Origin: Uliginosibacterium sp.
GTDB lineage: Bacteria > Pseudomonadota > Gammaproteobacteria > Burkholderiales > Rhodocyclaceae
Length of the DNA: 64,000 nt
Direction of reading: 5' to 3'
Assembly (NCBI GenBank): GCA_016718265.1
Contig: JADKDZ010000001.1
Span: forward strand, 310,001 to 374,000
A program made the position numbers and the translations under genes. The notes beneath the pieces are model-generated. The model did no database searches. It saw nothing but the letters and a program-made list of their open reading frames with translations, and was not told the DNA's origin. This document shows positions 16,993 to 25,893 of this stretch, piece by piece. How positions within the stretch are numbered: the first letter of the stretch is position 1; each line of letters starts with the position of its first letter.

Positions 16993-17073
16993 GTAGCCCG
17001 GATGCAGCAAAGCGGAATCCGGGTTCGGCCGAGCAAGCCCCGGATTTCAGCCTGCGGCTTCCATCCGGGCTAC
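16993..17073. repeat. Interspersed palindromic repeat, family 1 (copy b)
   Basis: Starts GTAGCCCGGATGCAGC and ends CATCCGGGCTAC, with inner GGAATCCGGG and CCCCGGATT blocks. A further half-unit (CCCGGATTCTGCTGCGC ... ATCCGGGCTAG) follows to about 17125. It lies between nrdB and the DUF2130 gene. Confidence 0.75.
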
Positions 17074-17143
17074 GGGCAGCCAAGGGGTGCGCTTCCCGGA
17101 TTCTGCTGCGCGGCATCCGGGCTAGGTTCGGCTGGGGCGGGAC

Positions 17144-18355
17144 TCAATCCCAGCTGAGCGCGCCGCCGGTCTGGTACTCCGTCACCCGGGTTTCGAAGAA
17201 GTTCTTCTCTTTGCGCAGGTTGGCCTGCTCGTCCAGCCAGGGCAGCACGTTCTCGGCGCCTGGGAAGGGCTCGGCCAGGCCGAGCTGGCGGGCGCGGCGG
17301 TTGGCGATGAAGCGGAACTGGGCGCGGTGCAGATCGGCGGAGTAGCCGAGAATGGGCTCGCGCAGGATGTAGCCAGCATAGCCGGACTCGGCGGCTTCGG
17401 CTTCTTCCCACAGTTCCTGCACCGCGCGCGGGTCGAGCGTGAGGTTTTCTTCCTTGAGCAGCTCGCGCACCACGCGGATGCCGAAGGCGCAGTGCAGCAC
17501 TTCGTCGCGCATGATGTATTGCAGCTGCTCGGCCGCGCCTTTCATGAGGCCGCGGCGCTGCAGGGCGAAGATGGGCGTGAAGCCGTTGTAGAACCAGCAG
17601 CCTTCAAAGATGCCGGCGAAGAAGAGGTAGGAGAGCGCGAATTCGTGCAGGTTGTCGCGGTCACGCAGATCAAAGTCGGAACGCATGACGCGCTCCAGCC
17701 GCCGGTTGGCCAGCGCGATCTTGGCGTTGATCTCGGGCACCACGCGGTAGCGGTTGTAGATCTCCTGCTGGTCGATACCCAGGGTTTCGATGCAGTGCTG
17801 GTAGGTCCAGGTGTGGAGCGCTTCTTCATACACCTGGCGGGCCTGGTAGATCTGCAGCTCGGGCGCGCTCATCTTCTCCATCACCGCGAGGCCGATGTTG
17901 CGCATGGCGAGGATGTCGGAGGTGGTGAGGTAGGCGAGCACGTTTTCGAACACGTGGCGCTCGGCCGGCGTGAGCTTGTGCGCGTAGTCGTGCACATCCT
18001 GCGCCATCGAGATCTCAAGCGGCGTCCAGTGATTCTTGTTGGCGTTGAGGAAGAACTCCCAGGCCCAGGGGTACTTGAAGGGGGCAAGCTGGTTGATATC
18101 GCCTTGCCCGCCCACGATGCGTTTGTCCTGGGCGCGGATCGGCGCGAGCGCAGCGGGGGCTGAAACACCCGCCTGAACAGGCAAGCCAGCAGCCGCACCA
18201 GACAAGGCGCTCTGGGCAGCGTGCTCGGCGACCCTTGCCGCGCGGACTTCTTCAGGCCCCATGCCTGCAGAGGCAAGCGGGGTGCGGCTCTGCGGCAGGG
18301 TTGCTACAGGGGTGGCTGGGGTATCCCAGTCGTCGAAATTGAGGTTGGTGCTCAT
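17144..18355 (-). CDS. nrdB: Class Ia ribonucleotide reductase, beta subunit
   Basis: 403 residues from the ATG at 18355, which overlaps the nrdA stop by 4 bp (ATGA). Iron ligands and the radical Tyr are visible: EALHTWTY contains Glu, His (+3) and Tyr (+7) in the E115/H118/Y122 arrangement of E. coli NrdB, and MRDEVLHCAFG gives the second ExxH pair. The protein houses the di-iron tyrosyl radical that starts catalysis in NrdA and needs oxygen for assembly. The N-terminal 60 residues are a variable Ala/Pro-rich extension. Co-transcribed with nrdA under B12 riboswitch control. Confidence 0.96.
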   Translation of the reverse strand: MSTNLNFDDWDTPATPVATLPQSRTPLASAGMGPEEVRAARVAEHAAQSALSGAAAGLPVQAGVSAPAALAPIRAQDKRIVGGQGDINQLAPFKYPWAWEFFLNANKNHWTPLEISMAQDVHDYAHKLTPAERHVFENVLAYLTTSDILAMRNIGLAVMEKMSAPELQIYQARQVYEEALHTWTYQHCIETLGIDQQEIYNRYRVVPEINAKIALANRRLERVMRSDFDLRDRDNLHEFALSYLFFAGIFEGCWFYNGFTPIFALQRRGLMKGAAEQLQYIMRDEVLHCAFGIRVVRELLKEENLTLDPRAVQELWEEAEAAESGYAGYILREPILGYSADLHRAQFRFIANRRARQLGLAEPFPGAENVLPWLDEQANLRKEKNFFETRVTEYQTGGALSWD

Positions 18356-21144
18356 TGGCAGGCCTCGCAATCCGGGTTGTCGATGGAGCAGAACTTGGGC
18401 GCGGCATCGACCGGCGCGCTGGTCTTCTCCATGGCGGTGGCACCCAGGGTGCGCAGGTAGTAGGTGGTCTTGAGGCCGCGTACCCAGGCGAGCTTGTAGA
18501 CCTCATCCAGCTTCTTGCCCGAGGGCGCGGCCAGGAAGAGGTTCAGCGACTGGGCCTGATCGATCCATTTCTGCCGGCGCGAGGCGGCTTCGATGAGCCA
18601 GGCCGGATCGATCTCGAACGAGGTGGCATAACGCGCCTTGATCTCCGCCGGGATGCGGTCGATGGCGGCGAGCGAGCCGTCGAAGTACTTGAGGTCGGCG
18701 ATCATCACTTCGTCCCACAGGCCCAGCGCCTTGAGGTCGCGGACCAGATCGGCATTGACCACGGTGAACTCGCCGGAGAGGTTGGATTTCACGTAGAGGT
18801 TCTGATAATCCGGCTCGATACAGGCCGAGACGCCGATGATGTTGGAGATGGTGGCCGTCGGCGCAATCGCCACGCAATTGGAATTGCGCATGCCGTGCTG
18901 CTGGATGCGGGCGCGCAGGGCGTCCCAATCCAGCGTGCTGCTGCGATCCACCTCCAGATAGCCGCCGCGCGCGTCTTCGAGCAGGCGCAGGGAATCCAGC
19001 GGCAGGATGCCGCGATCCCACAGACTGCCGCGGTAGCTGGAATACACGCCGCGCTCGCGGGCCAGCTCGCTGGACGCCCAGTAGGCCTGGTAGCAGACCG
19101 CCTCCATCGAGCGGTCGGCGAACGCCACGGCCTCCTGCGAGGCAAAGGCCAGCCCCATGCGGTGCAGGCAATCGGCATAGCCCATGATGCCGAGGCCGAC
19201 CGGGCGATGGCGCAGGTTGGCGTTGCGTGCCTTGGGCGTGGCGTAGAAGTTGATGTCGACCACGTTGTCGAGCATGCGCATGGCGGCGCCGACGGTGCGG
19301 GCGAGCTTGGCCTGATCAAGCTGCCAGACGCCATCGATCTGCACCAGGTGGGCGGGCAGGTTCACCGAGCCGAGGTTGCACACCGCCGTCTCGGTATCCG
19401 AGGTGTTCAGCGTGATCTCGGTGCACAGGTTGGAGCTGTGCACGACGCCGACGTGCGATTGCGGCGAGCGCAGGTTGCAGGGGTCCTTGAAGGTGATCCA
19501 GGGGTGGCCGGTCTCGAACAGCATGGTCAGCATCTTGCGCCACAGCTGCACGGCGGAAACCCGCTTGAAGAGCTTGAGCTCGCCGCGATCGGCTTTGGCC
19601 TCGTAGCCGAGGTAGGCCGTCTCGAACGCCGTGCCGAAGGTCTCATGCAGATCGGGTACTTCGTTGGGCGAGAACAGGGTCCACTCGCCCCCTTCCATCA
19701 CGCGGCGCATGAACAGATCCGGAATCCAGTTGGCGGTGTTCATGTCGTGGGTGCGGCGGCGTTCGTCGCCGGTGTTCTTGCGCAGCTCCAGGAATTCTTC
19801 GATGTCGAGGTGCCAGCTCTCCAGATAGGCGCACACCGCGCCCTTGCGCTTGCCGCCCTGGTTCACCGCCAGGGCGGTGTCATTCACCACCTTGAGGAAG
19901 GGAATCACGCCCTGGCTCTTGCCGTTGGTGCCCTTGATGCGCGCACCGAGCGAACGCACCGGGGTCCAGTCGTTACCCAGCCCGCCGGCATACTTCTGCA
20001 GCAAGGCGTTTTCTTTCACCGCCTGGTAAATGCCATCGAGATCGTCTTCCACCGTGGTCAGGTAGCAGGAGGAGAGCTGCGGGTGGCGGGTGCCGCTGTT
20101 GAAGAGCGTGGGCGTGCTGCTCATGAAATCGAAGCTGGAGAGCAGGTGGTAGAACGCGATGGCGCGGTCATCGCGGTCGATCTCGTTCAGCGCCAGGCCC
20201 ATGGCCACGCGCATGAAGAAGGTCTGCGGCAGCTCGATGCGGCGCTCCTCGATGTGCAGGAAGTAGCGGTCGTAGAGCGTTTGCAGGCCGAGGTAGTCGA
20301 ACTGCAGATCGCGGTCGGCAGTGAGCGCGGCGGCCAGCTTGTCGAGGTCGTACTCCTTCAGGCGAGGATCGAGCAGCTCGGCCTCCACCCCGCGCTTGAT
20401 GAGCTTGGGAAACGCCTCGGCATAACGCGTGGCCATGTCGGCGTGATCCAGCTCGTCGCCCAGCACTTCGAGACGCAGGCCGCGCAGCAGCAGGCGGGCG
20501 GCCACCTTGGAGTAATCCGGTTCGCGTTCGATCAGGGTGCGGGCGGCGAGCACCAGCGATTGGCGCACCGCCGGCAGGGGCACGCCGTCATACAGGTTGT
20601 GCAGGGCCAGCTCCAGCACCGTCTCGGCCGACACATCCGTGAGGCCATCGCAGGCTTCGCGACACTGGGCCAGCAAGGCGGTGCGGTTCAGCGGCAGGCG
20701 GCGCTCACCGTCAAGCACATGCAGCATCGGGGCGGCCGGAGCCAGATCGTCGGCCACCGGCGCGGCGGCCGCACGCTCGGCCGCGCGGCGCTCGCGGTAG
20801 AGCACATAGGCGCGGGCGACGTCGTGCTCGCCCGAGCGCATCAGCGCCAGCTCGACCTGATCCTGGATGTCTTCGATATGCAGGGTGCCGCCGCCCGGCA
20901 GACGGCGCGTGAAGGCCTGCACCACGGTCTCGGTCAGGCGGGCGATCAGGTCACGCTGACGCGCCGACACCGCGCCCTGGCTGCCCTCGACCGCGAGAAA
21001 GGCCTTGCCCAGCGCGGTGGCGATCTTGTCGGCATTGAAGCGCACGACGGCGCCGTTGCGGCGGATGACCTCGAAGGCACTCGCCAGATCGCTGGCGGGC
21101 ATCGTGGGCGGGACGGCAGGCGTGGCAAGGCTCTCGGCTAGCAT
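18352..21144 (-). CDS. nrdA: Class Ia ribonucleoside-diphosphate reductase, alpha subunit
   Basis: 930 residues from the ATG at 21144; the frame stays open through the leader to 21402 but that part is riboswitch. An ATP-cone is at the N-terminus (EVIRRNGAVVRFNADKIATALGKAF) and a second cone-like segment follows near residues 150-230. Active-site motifs are SSCYLT, NLCTEITLN (Asn, Cys and Glu of the radical site) and VCNLGSVNL. The C-terminal CSIDNPDCEACQ carries the redox-active Cys pair re-reduced by thioredoxin or glutaredoxin. The subunit reduces ribonucleoside diphosphates with NrdB. Confidence 0.96.
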   Translation of the reverse strand: MLAESLATPAVPPTMPASDLASAFEVIRRNGAVVRFNADKIATALGKAFLAVEGSQGAVSARQRDLIARLTETVVQAFTRRLPGGGTLHIEDIQDQVELALMRSGEHDVARAYVLYRERRAAERAAAAPVADDLAPAAPMLHVLDGERRLPLNRTALLAQCREACDGLTDVSAETVLELALHNLYDGVPLPAVRQSLVLAARTLIEREPDYSKVAARLLLRGLRLEVLGDELDHADMATRYAEAFPKLIKRGVEAELLDPRLKEYDLDKLAAALTADRDLQFDYLGLQTLYDRYFLHIEERRIELPQTFFMRVAMGLALNEIDRDDRAIAFYHLLSSFDFMSSTPTLFNSGTRHPQLSSCYLTTVEDDLDGIYQAVKENALLQKYAGGLGNDWTPVRSLGARIKGTNGKSQGVIPFLKVVNDTALAVNQGGKRKGAVCAYLESWHLDIEEFLELRKNTGDERRRTHDMNTANWIPDLFMRRVMEGGEWTLFSPNEVPDLHETFGTAFETAYLGYEAKADRGELKLFKRVSAVQLWRKMLTMLFETGHPWITFKDPCNLRSPQSHVGVVHSSNLCTEITLNTSDTETAVCNLGSVNLPAHLVQIDGVWQLDQAKLARTVGAAMRMLDNVVDINFYATPKARNANLRHRPVGLGIMGYADCLHRMGLAFASQEAVAFADRSMEAVCYQAYWASSELARERGVYSSYRGSLWDRGILPLDSLRLLEDARGGYLEVDRSSTLDWDALRARIQQHGMRNSNCVAIAPTATISNIIGVSACIEPDYQNLYVKSNLSGEFTVVNADLVRDLKALGLWDEVMIADLKYFDGSLAAIDRIPAEIKARYATSFEIDPAWLIEAASRRQKWIDQAQSLNLFLAAPSGKKLDEVYKLAWVRGLKTTYYLRTLGATAMEKTSAPVDAAPKFCSIDNPDCEACQ

Positions 21145-21277
21145 GGTGGTGGCTCTCTCTCGTTGGTTTTTTATCGTGAGGAGAGACGCTGCGGCCGAAT
21201 CGCTGCCTGCGGAATCACGAGACCCGGCCTGCCGCGATCCGCCCGAGGCACCCCGCCTCCGGCTGGAACTGTTTTTT

Positions 21278-21455
21278 GACGGCAGGTCTCCTGGCTTGCG
21301 CATCGCAATCGTCTGCCGGCCTTCCCGGCGTGAGCCAGTGGCGAGGGGGGCAGACGACTCCGCGCCTACAGTTGCGGGGGCAGCTCCGGTTGGGCGCAGC
21401 ACGCCCGCCGGATTCCCATTTGATCCCCGGAGGGGAACCGTCGTGACCGCGACTC
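21278..21455 (-). promoter_or_regulatory. Cobalamin riboswitch upstream of nrdAB
   Basis: On the minus strand the leader has GGGGATCAAATGGGAATCC, GCCCCCGCAACTGTAGG and the B12 box AGCCAGGAGACCTGCC (21281-21296). Several blocks are identical to the riboswitch before nrdDG, so the two probably arose by duplication. It is about 135 bp from the nrdA start. Confidence 0.92.
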
Positions 21456-21493
21456 TAGCGTTTCACCCGCCGGCCACGCAAGCGGTAAAACTA

Positions 21494-21534
21494 CTAGATG
21501 TAGTAACTTTCTGACAGCTATTGCCTAAATAACC
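21494..21534 (-). promoter_or_regulatory. Predicted tandem NrdR boxes upstream of nrdAB
   Basis: CTAGATGTAG at 21494-21503 and CTAAATAACC starting at 21525, a 31-bp register identical to the pair upstream of nrdDG. The first box is identical in both operons; the second shares CTAAATA. They lie about 39 bp beyond the riboswitch, where a promoter would be expected. Confidence 0.7.
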
Positions 21535-21625
21535 GGCTCAGAGCGAGTCGGGTCGCGGCTGCGCCCGGGTCGGGCAGGCGTCGTAGACACCCGCCCGGCG
21601 GACGCCACCGCGCTCACACAAGCGC

Positions 21626-22522
21626 TTAGCGCGCCTTGGCGCGAACGGCCGCTTCTTCCTTGTCGATCCACAGCTTGAGCGTTTCCACGTGCTCGAACTC
21701 CTCGCGCACAAACTCCTTGGCGACCGCACGGATCTCCTTGTCGGCGGTGGTGTTGGCCACCGAGTAATAGAACTCGTAGCCGCGACGCTCGCCCTGCAAG
21801 GCGACCTTCAGTGCGTCCAGACGCGTCATGTCCGCGTCACCCGCCCACTGCTTGACGATTTCGGGCGAGACGTTGTCGGGCCAGGCCGAGCTGGCGGGCA
21901 AGGTCAGCGTTGCGTCGTAACGCGCACATTTGGCTTTGGCTTCCGCCAGATGCATGCGCGAATACTTGCCGAGCTGCTTGAACAGGGCGGCGACATCGGT
22001 ATTGCCGCAGGCCTCCATGTTGGCGCTCAGCTCTTCGTAGTGCACGGCCGAGTCTTCTTCGAGCATCACGGCATAGCTGAGGAAGGTGTCCAGCGTCTTC
22101 ATCTCGACGCCGCCTTTGTAGATGGCTGCCGACAAGGAGAGCGCCGGGCCTTTGACCGGCAATGTCGTATCTCCTTCAAAACTGACCAGAATGTCTTCAT
22201 TCCGCACAAAACACTGACAGGCGAGACGGTGGCGCGGCGGCAGATCATGGACCGCAATGTCCTTCAGTTCTTCCTTGGTGAGCTTGCCCATCTGGAGCAG
22301 GACTTCGCGCTCCTTGTCGGTCAGCGTGACGCCATCGCGGGTGCTCCGGGTGTAGTTCTTGACCTCGACCACGCAAGACCCGCACTCGCCATCCCCGCAG
22401 TCACAGGGGATCGGGATCTTGTGCGTCTTGGCGAGGGAAAGAAGGGTGACGCGGCTGCCCGCCACGGCATACACGGTGATATCGCGCGGCATGACCGGCG
22501 ACGAAAAGGTGACATTGGCCAT
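21626..22522 (-). CDS. 2Fe-2S ferredoxin domain fused to a ferritin-like (rubrerythrin-type) domain
   Basis: 298 residues. Residues about 5-110 are a plant-type 2Fe-2S ferredoxin: CDCGDGECGSC provides three ligands (spacing C-x-C-x4-C-x2-C) and RLACQC the last. Residues about 130-290 form a ferritin-like four-helix bundle with EExH-type residues (LEEDSAVHYEEL, EEFEHVETLKLWID). Rubrerythrin-like domains act in peroxide or iron handling; the fused ferredoxin would supply electrons. Free-standing gene with its own upstream region; a metE remnant on the other strand lies between it and cydB. Substrate unknown. Confidence 0.85.
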   Translation of the reverse strand: MANVTFSSPVMPRDITVYAVAGSRVTLLSLAKTHKIPIPCDCGDGECGSCVVEVKNYTRSTRDGVTLTDKEREVLLQMGKLTKEELKDIAVHDLPPRHRLACQCFVRNEDILVSFEGDTTLPVKGPALSLSAAIYKGGVEMKTLDTFLSYAVMLEEDSAVHYEELSANMEACGNTDVAALFKQLGKYSRMHLAEAKAKCARYDATLTLPASSAWPDNVSPEIVKQWAGDADMTRLDALKVALQGERRGYEFYYSVANTTADKEIRAVAKEFVREEFEHVETLKLWIDKEEAAVRAKAR

Positions 22523-22571
22523 CTTGTAGCTCCTGCTGGGGGGTGAACGGAGACCTCATCAGGCAGGAAGC

Positions 22572-22829
22572 GTGCCGGTCATGCGTGCATGCGTCGTTCC
22601 ATCGGCCAACAGTCCGACCGAGCGGCGCATTGTCGCGCTGATGCAGAAGGCCGCCGCGCGCATCCCTGCTGAACAACTCTGAGTGAATCCAGACTGCGGC
22701 CTGAAAACGCGTCAGTGGAACGAGGTGATCCCGGCGCTCGCCAACATGGTCGCCGCTGCTAAGACCTTGCGCGCCGCGCTCGGCGATGGCACGTGTTGCC
22801 ACATGCCATCCCGTTCAACCGTAATTTAG
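22572..22829 (+). pseudogene. metE: C-terminal remnant of cobalamin-independent methionine synthase
   Basis: The plus-strand frame reads VPSANSPTERRIVALMQKAAARIPAEQL, stop (TGA at 22680-22682), then VNPDCGLKTRQWNEVIPALANMVAAAK. Intact MetE proteins have HSPN-IP-TE...IVAL..KA..RIPAERLWVNPDCGLKTR..W, so the stop replaces the conserved Trp before VNPDCGLKTR. That block carries the zinc-ligand Cys of MetE. Nothing of the upstream 650 or more residues remains, and the 3' tail runs into the convergent cydB end. MetE makes methionine without B12; its loss implies reliance on MetH. Confidence 0.85.
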
Positions 22830-23810
22830 CGGCGTACTCTTGCCACGGAACACCCAGTAGGCGAAGGCGGTGTAGGCGAGAATTGCGGGTACGGTGACCA
22901 CGGTGCCGAAGAAGATCACGGTGAGCGCCGGGGTCGAGGCGGCCGCGGCCCACAGCGTCATGCGGTCCATGATCACGTAGGGGTAGAGGCTGTAGGCGAG
23001 GCCGAAGAAGCCCATCAGCAGGATCACGACGGCGAGCACGAAGGGCAGCCAGGCGAACTCGTCGCGGACGCCCGACCGCTGCAGCACCCAGGCCAGCCCG
23101 GCCAGGGCCAGCACGCTGATTAACGGGATGGGCAGGAGCGCGAGGAAGGCGGGCATGGCGAACCATCTCTCGCGCACCGTTTCGCTGACCCAGGGCGTCG
23201 CCAGCGAGATGAGCAGCAGCCCCAGCGCCACCGGCACGAGGCTGGCCCGCGCCCAGCGGCGCGCGTTCTCCTGCAGCGCGCCTTCGCTCTTGAGCAGCAG
23301 CCAGCAGCCGCCCAGCATCACATAGGCTGCCGGCAGGGTGAGTGCAATCAGCAGGGCGAAGGCCTGGTGACCCGCGCCTTCGCCAAAGCCGGTGACATAG
23401 CGGCCCAGCATCCAGCCCTGCGCCAGGGTGGCGATCAGCGAGCCGGCAAAGAAGCTGCGGTTCCACAGATACTTGTGGTGATCGCGCGCCTTGACGCGGA
23501 AGTCGAAGGCCACACCACGCAGGATCAGGCCGATCAGCATGGCAGTCACCGGCAGATACAGCGCGCCGAGGATCTGGCCGTGCGCCTGCGGAAAGGCGAT
23601 CAGCAGAATGCCAACCCCCAGCACCAGCCAGGTTTCATTGGCATCCCAGAAGGGGCCGATGGCCGCGATCATGCGATCCTTGTCGGCTTCCGGTGCCAGC
23701 GGCAGAAGCAGGCCGACACCGAGGTCGAATCCGTCGAGCAGCACATAGAGCAGCATGGCCACGCCGAGGATGACGAAGAAATAGAGCGGGAGGAACTGTT
23801 CGAAGCTCAT
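22815..23810 (-). CDS. cydB: Cytochrome bd-type quinol oxidase, subunit II
   Basis: 331 residues from the ATG at 23810, overlapping the cydA stop by 4 bp. It has about eight to nine hydrophobic segments and the family start FLPLYFFVILGVAMLLYVLLDGFDLG, with GPFWDANETWLVLG and the C-terminal TLWAAAASTPALTVIFFGTVVTVPAILAYTAFAYWVF. The open frame extends far upstream inside cydA, but that part is not coding. Partner of CydA in the membrane oxidase that reduces O2 with high affinity. No cydX-like small gene was seen after it. Confidence 0.93.
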   Translation of the reverse strand: MSFEQFLPLYFFVILGVAMLLYVLLDGFDLGVGLLLPLAPEADKDRMIAAIGPFWDANETWLVLGVGILLIAFPQAHGQILGALYLPVTAMLIGLILRGVAFDFRVKARDHHKYLWNRSFFAGSLIATLAQGWMLGRYVTGFGEGAGHQAFALLIALTLPAAYVMLGGCWLLLKSEGALQENARRWARASLVPVALGLLLISLATPWVSETVRERWFAMPAFLALLPIPLISVLALAGLAWVLQRSGVRDEFAWLPFVLAVVILLMGFFGLAYSLYPYVIMDRMTLWAAAASTPALTVIFFGTVVTVPAILAYTAFAYWVFRGKSTPLNYG

Positions 23811-25135
23811 GCGCGGGCTCCTTGCGTATCGGCCGGCTTGCTGGCCAGGTAGAAGAGGACGCTGACATAGGCCACGATCAGCACGAGGTAGGTGACGAGG
23901 TAGGCCGTCAGCGACACGGCGATGGACGCTGCCGGCGCGGGGCCGACGAGGTCGCGCGTGAGCAGCTCGCCAAACACCAGGTAGGGCTGGCGGCCGATCT
24001 CGGTGACATACCAGCCGGCCACGGTCGCGACCCAGCCGGAGAAAGTCATGCCCACCAGGCCCCACAGCAGCCCGCGCGGCAGGGCATGGGGTGCGCGGCG
24101 GCGCAAGGCCCACACGCCGGCCCAGCTGGTGGCCAGCATCAGGAGGCCAACCCCGACCATGATGCGAAAGCCCCAGAACAATGGCGCCACAGGGGGATGC
24201 CGGCCTTCAAACTCGTTGAGGCCGCGGATTTCATCTTCTGGATCATGTTTGAGGATCAGGCTCGCGGCTTTGGGAACGCCGACTTCAAAGTGATTGCTGC
24301 GCGTCGTTTCGTCCGGTAAAGCGAAGAGCAGCAGGGGCGCGCCACGCTCGGTTTCCCAGACCCCTTCGATGGCGGCGATCTTCTGCGGCTGGTGGGCCAG
24401 CGTGTTGAGGCCGTGCAGGTCGCCCACGAATATCTGGATCGGGATCAGGATCGCGCCAGCGATCAGCGCCGTGCGCAGCGCCACGGCGGTCGCCGGGGTG
24501 TCGTGCCGGCGCAGGATCTGCCAGGCGGAGAGGCCGGCAATCAGGAAGGCGGCCGTCAGCCCCGACGCCAGCAGCACGTGGCTGAACCGGTAGGGGAATG
24601 AGGGATTGAAGATCACCGCCAGCCAGCTCACTACATGGTATTGACCGTTCTCGACGTAGAAACCGGCCGGGGTCTGCATCCAGGAATTCAGCGCCAGAAT
24701 CCAGAAAGCGGACGCCGTCGTGCCCAGCGCCACCATCAAGGTGGCAAACAGATGCACGCGCTCGGAGACCTTGCCGTGGCCGAACAGCATGACGCCCAGA
24801 AAGGTCGCCTCCAGGAAGAAGGCGGTCAGGACCTCGTAGCCCAGCAAGGGGCCGGCAATGTTCCCGACCCGCTCCATGAAGCCCGGCCAGTTGGTGCCGA
24901 ACTGGAAGCTCATGGTGATGCCGGAGACCACGCCCATCGCAAACGAGAGGGCAAACACCTTGGTCCACAGCCGATAAGCCCCCAGCCAAGCGACATTGCG
25001 GGTGGCCACCCAGCGCCAGCGAAAGAAAAGCAGGGCCCAGCACAGGGCGATCGTGATGGTGGGAAACAGAATGTGGAAGGTGATATTGGCAGCGAACTGC
25101 AGACGCGCCAAAACGAGGGGGTCGAGGGCTTCCAT
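23807..25135 (-). CDS. cydA: Cytochrome bd-type quinol oxidase, subunit I (short Q-loop, CioA-like)
   Basis: 442 residues, shorter than E. coli CydA (about 520), because the quinol-binding Q-loop is short, as in cyanide-insensitive oxidases. Haem ligands are visible: His in ANITFHILFPT and His in FSHVLLASGLTAAF. The motif FSGWVATVAGWYVTEIGRQPY is typical of the family. The subunit oxidises quinol and carries haems b and d. It is preceded by a GbsR/MarR-type regulator 32 bp upstream on the same strand, which may control the operon. Confidence 0.93.
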   Translation of the reverse strand: MEALDPLVLARLQFAANITFHILFPTITIALCWALLFFRWRWVATRNVAWLGAYRLWTKVFALSFAMGVVSGITMSFQFGTNWPGFMERVGNIAGPLLGYEVLTAFFLEATFLGVMLFGHGKVSERVHLFATLMVALGTTASAFWILALNSWMQTPAGFYVENGQYHVVSWLAVIFNPSFPYRFSHVLLASGLTAAFLIAGLSAWQILRRHDTPATAVALRTALIAGAILIPIQIFVGDLHGLNTLAHQPQKIAAIEGVWETERGAPLLLFALPDETTRSNHFEVGVPKAASLILKHDPEDEIRGLNEFEGRHPPVAPLFWGFRIMVGVGLLMLATSWAGVWALRRRAPHALPRGLLWGLVGMTFSGWVATVAGWYVTEIGRQPYLVFGELLTRDLVGPAPAASIAVSLTAYLVTYLVLIVAYVSVLFYLASKPADTQGARA

Positions 25136-25167
25136 GAGGGGGCTCCAGGCAAGGGTGTTGCGCGTAC

Positions 25168-25710
25168 TCAGCGCTTGTCGCGTTTGAACTTGTCGGTGAA
25201 ATCCAGCAGCTTGTGCACGGTGGCGCCCATGCCCATCAGCTTGCTGAGCGTGGCGCTATCCAGGCGCTGAATGTCGTCGAACCAGTTTGTGAGCTGTTCG
25301 ATCAGCGTATGCATGTCGCGCATGCGCGCTTGCGCGTGGCGGTCTTCTTCGTTGCCCGCCTCTTCCATCAAGGCGCTGCGCAGCATCGACAGGGTGGGCT
25401 CGATCTCGCGGCGGCGGCGCTCTTCGGCCAGGGTGCGGAAGACTTCCCAGGCGTTGCCGGGGGCTTCGAAGTATTCGCGCCGGTCGCCGCTGAGATGGCG
25501 AAGCTGCACCAGCCGCCAGGCCTGCAGTTCCTTCAGCCCCATGCTCACGTTGGATCGCGAAAATTCCAGGGCCTCGCCGATCTCGTCGGCATTCAGGGCA
25601 CGCTGCGAGACATAGATCAGCGCATAGATCTGGCCCACGGTGCGGTTGATGCCCCAGCGGGAACCCATCTCGCCAAAGTGCGAAACGAAGGCGCGAACAA
25701 GCGGTGTCAC
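25168..25710 (-). CDS. GbsR/MarR-type transcriptional regulator
   Basis: 180 residues from GTG 25710, which has AGAGAG about 8 bp upstream; an open frame continues to 26541 across the divergent clpP gene but is not coding. The winged helix is clear: GINRTVGQIYALIYVSQRALNADEIGEALEFSRSNVSMGLKELQAWRLV, the pattern of GbsR-like proteins, followed by a helical C-terminal domain (residues 90-180). It lies directly upstream of cydAB on the same strand, so it probably regulates respiration genes, though the signal is unknown. Confidence 0.82.
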   Translation of the reverse strand: MTPLVRAFVSHFGEMGSRWGINRTVGQIYALIYVSQRALNADEIGEALEFSRSNVSMGLKELQAWRLVQLRHLSGDRREYFEAPGNAWEVFRTLAEERRRREIEPTLSMLRSALMEEAGNEEDRHAQARMRDMHTLIEQLTNWFDDIQRLDSATLSKLMGMGATVHKLLDFTDKFKRDKR

Positions 25711-25893
25711 GGCGATGCTCTCTGTTGGTTTTTGATCTGCATCAAGATTATCACGAAGTTTCAGGCATTTCTGAAAACTCAGGAAACACACCTCGGCCTG
25801 TCTCGCGGGTTTCTGCCCCTGACCAGCCGGTGCGCGCGGCGTGCGCAAGATGGTGCACAATGGCGAAAACCCGCTCTCCCATAGGAATACGCA

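Noticed and set aside
18355..21141. 928-residue open frame on the plus strand opposite nrdA
   Set aside because: Shadow frame caused by high GC at third codon positions of nrdA.
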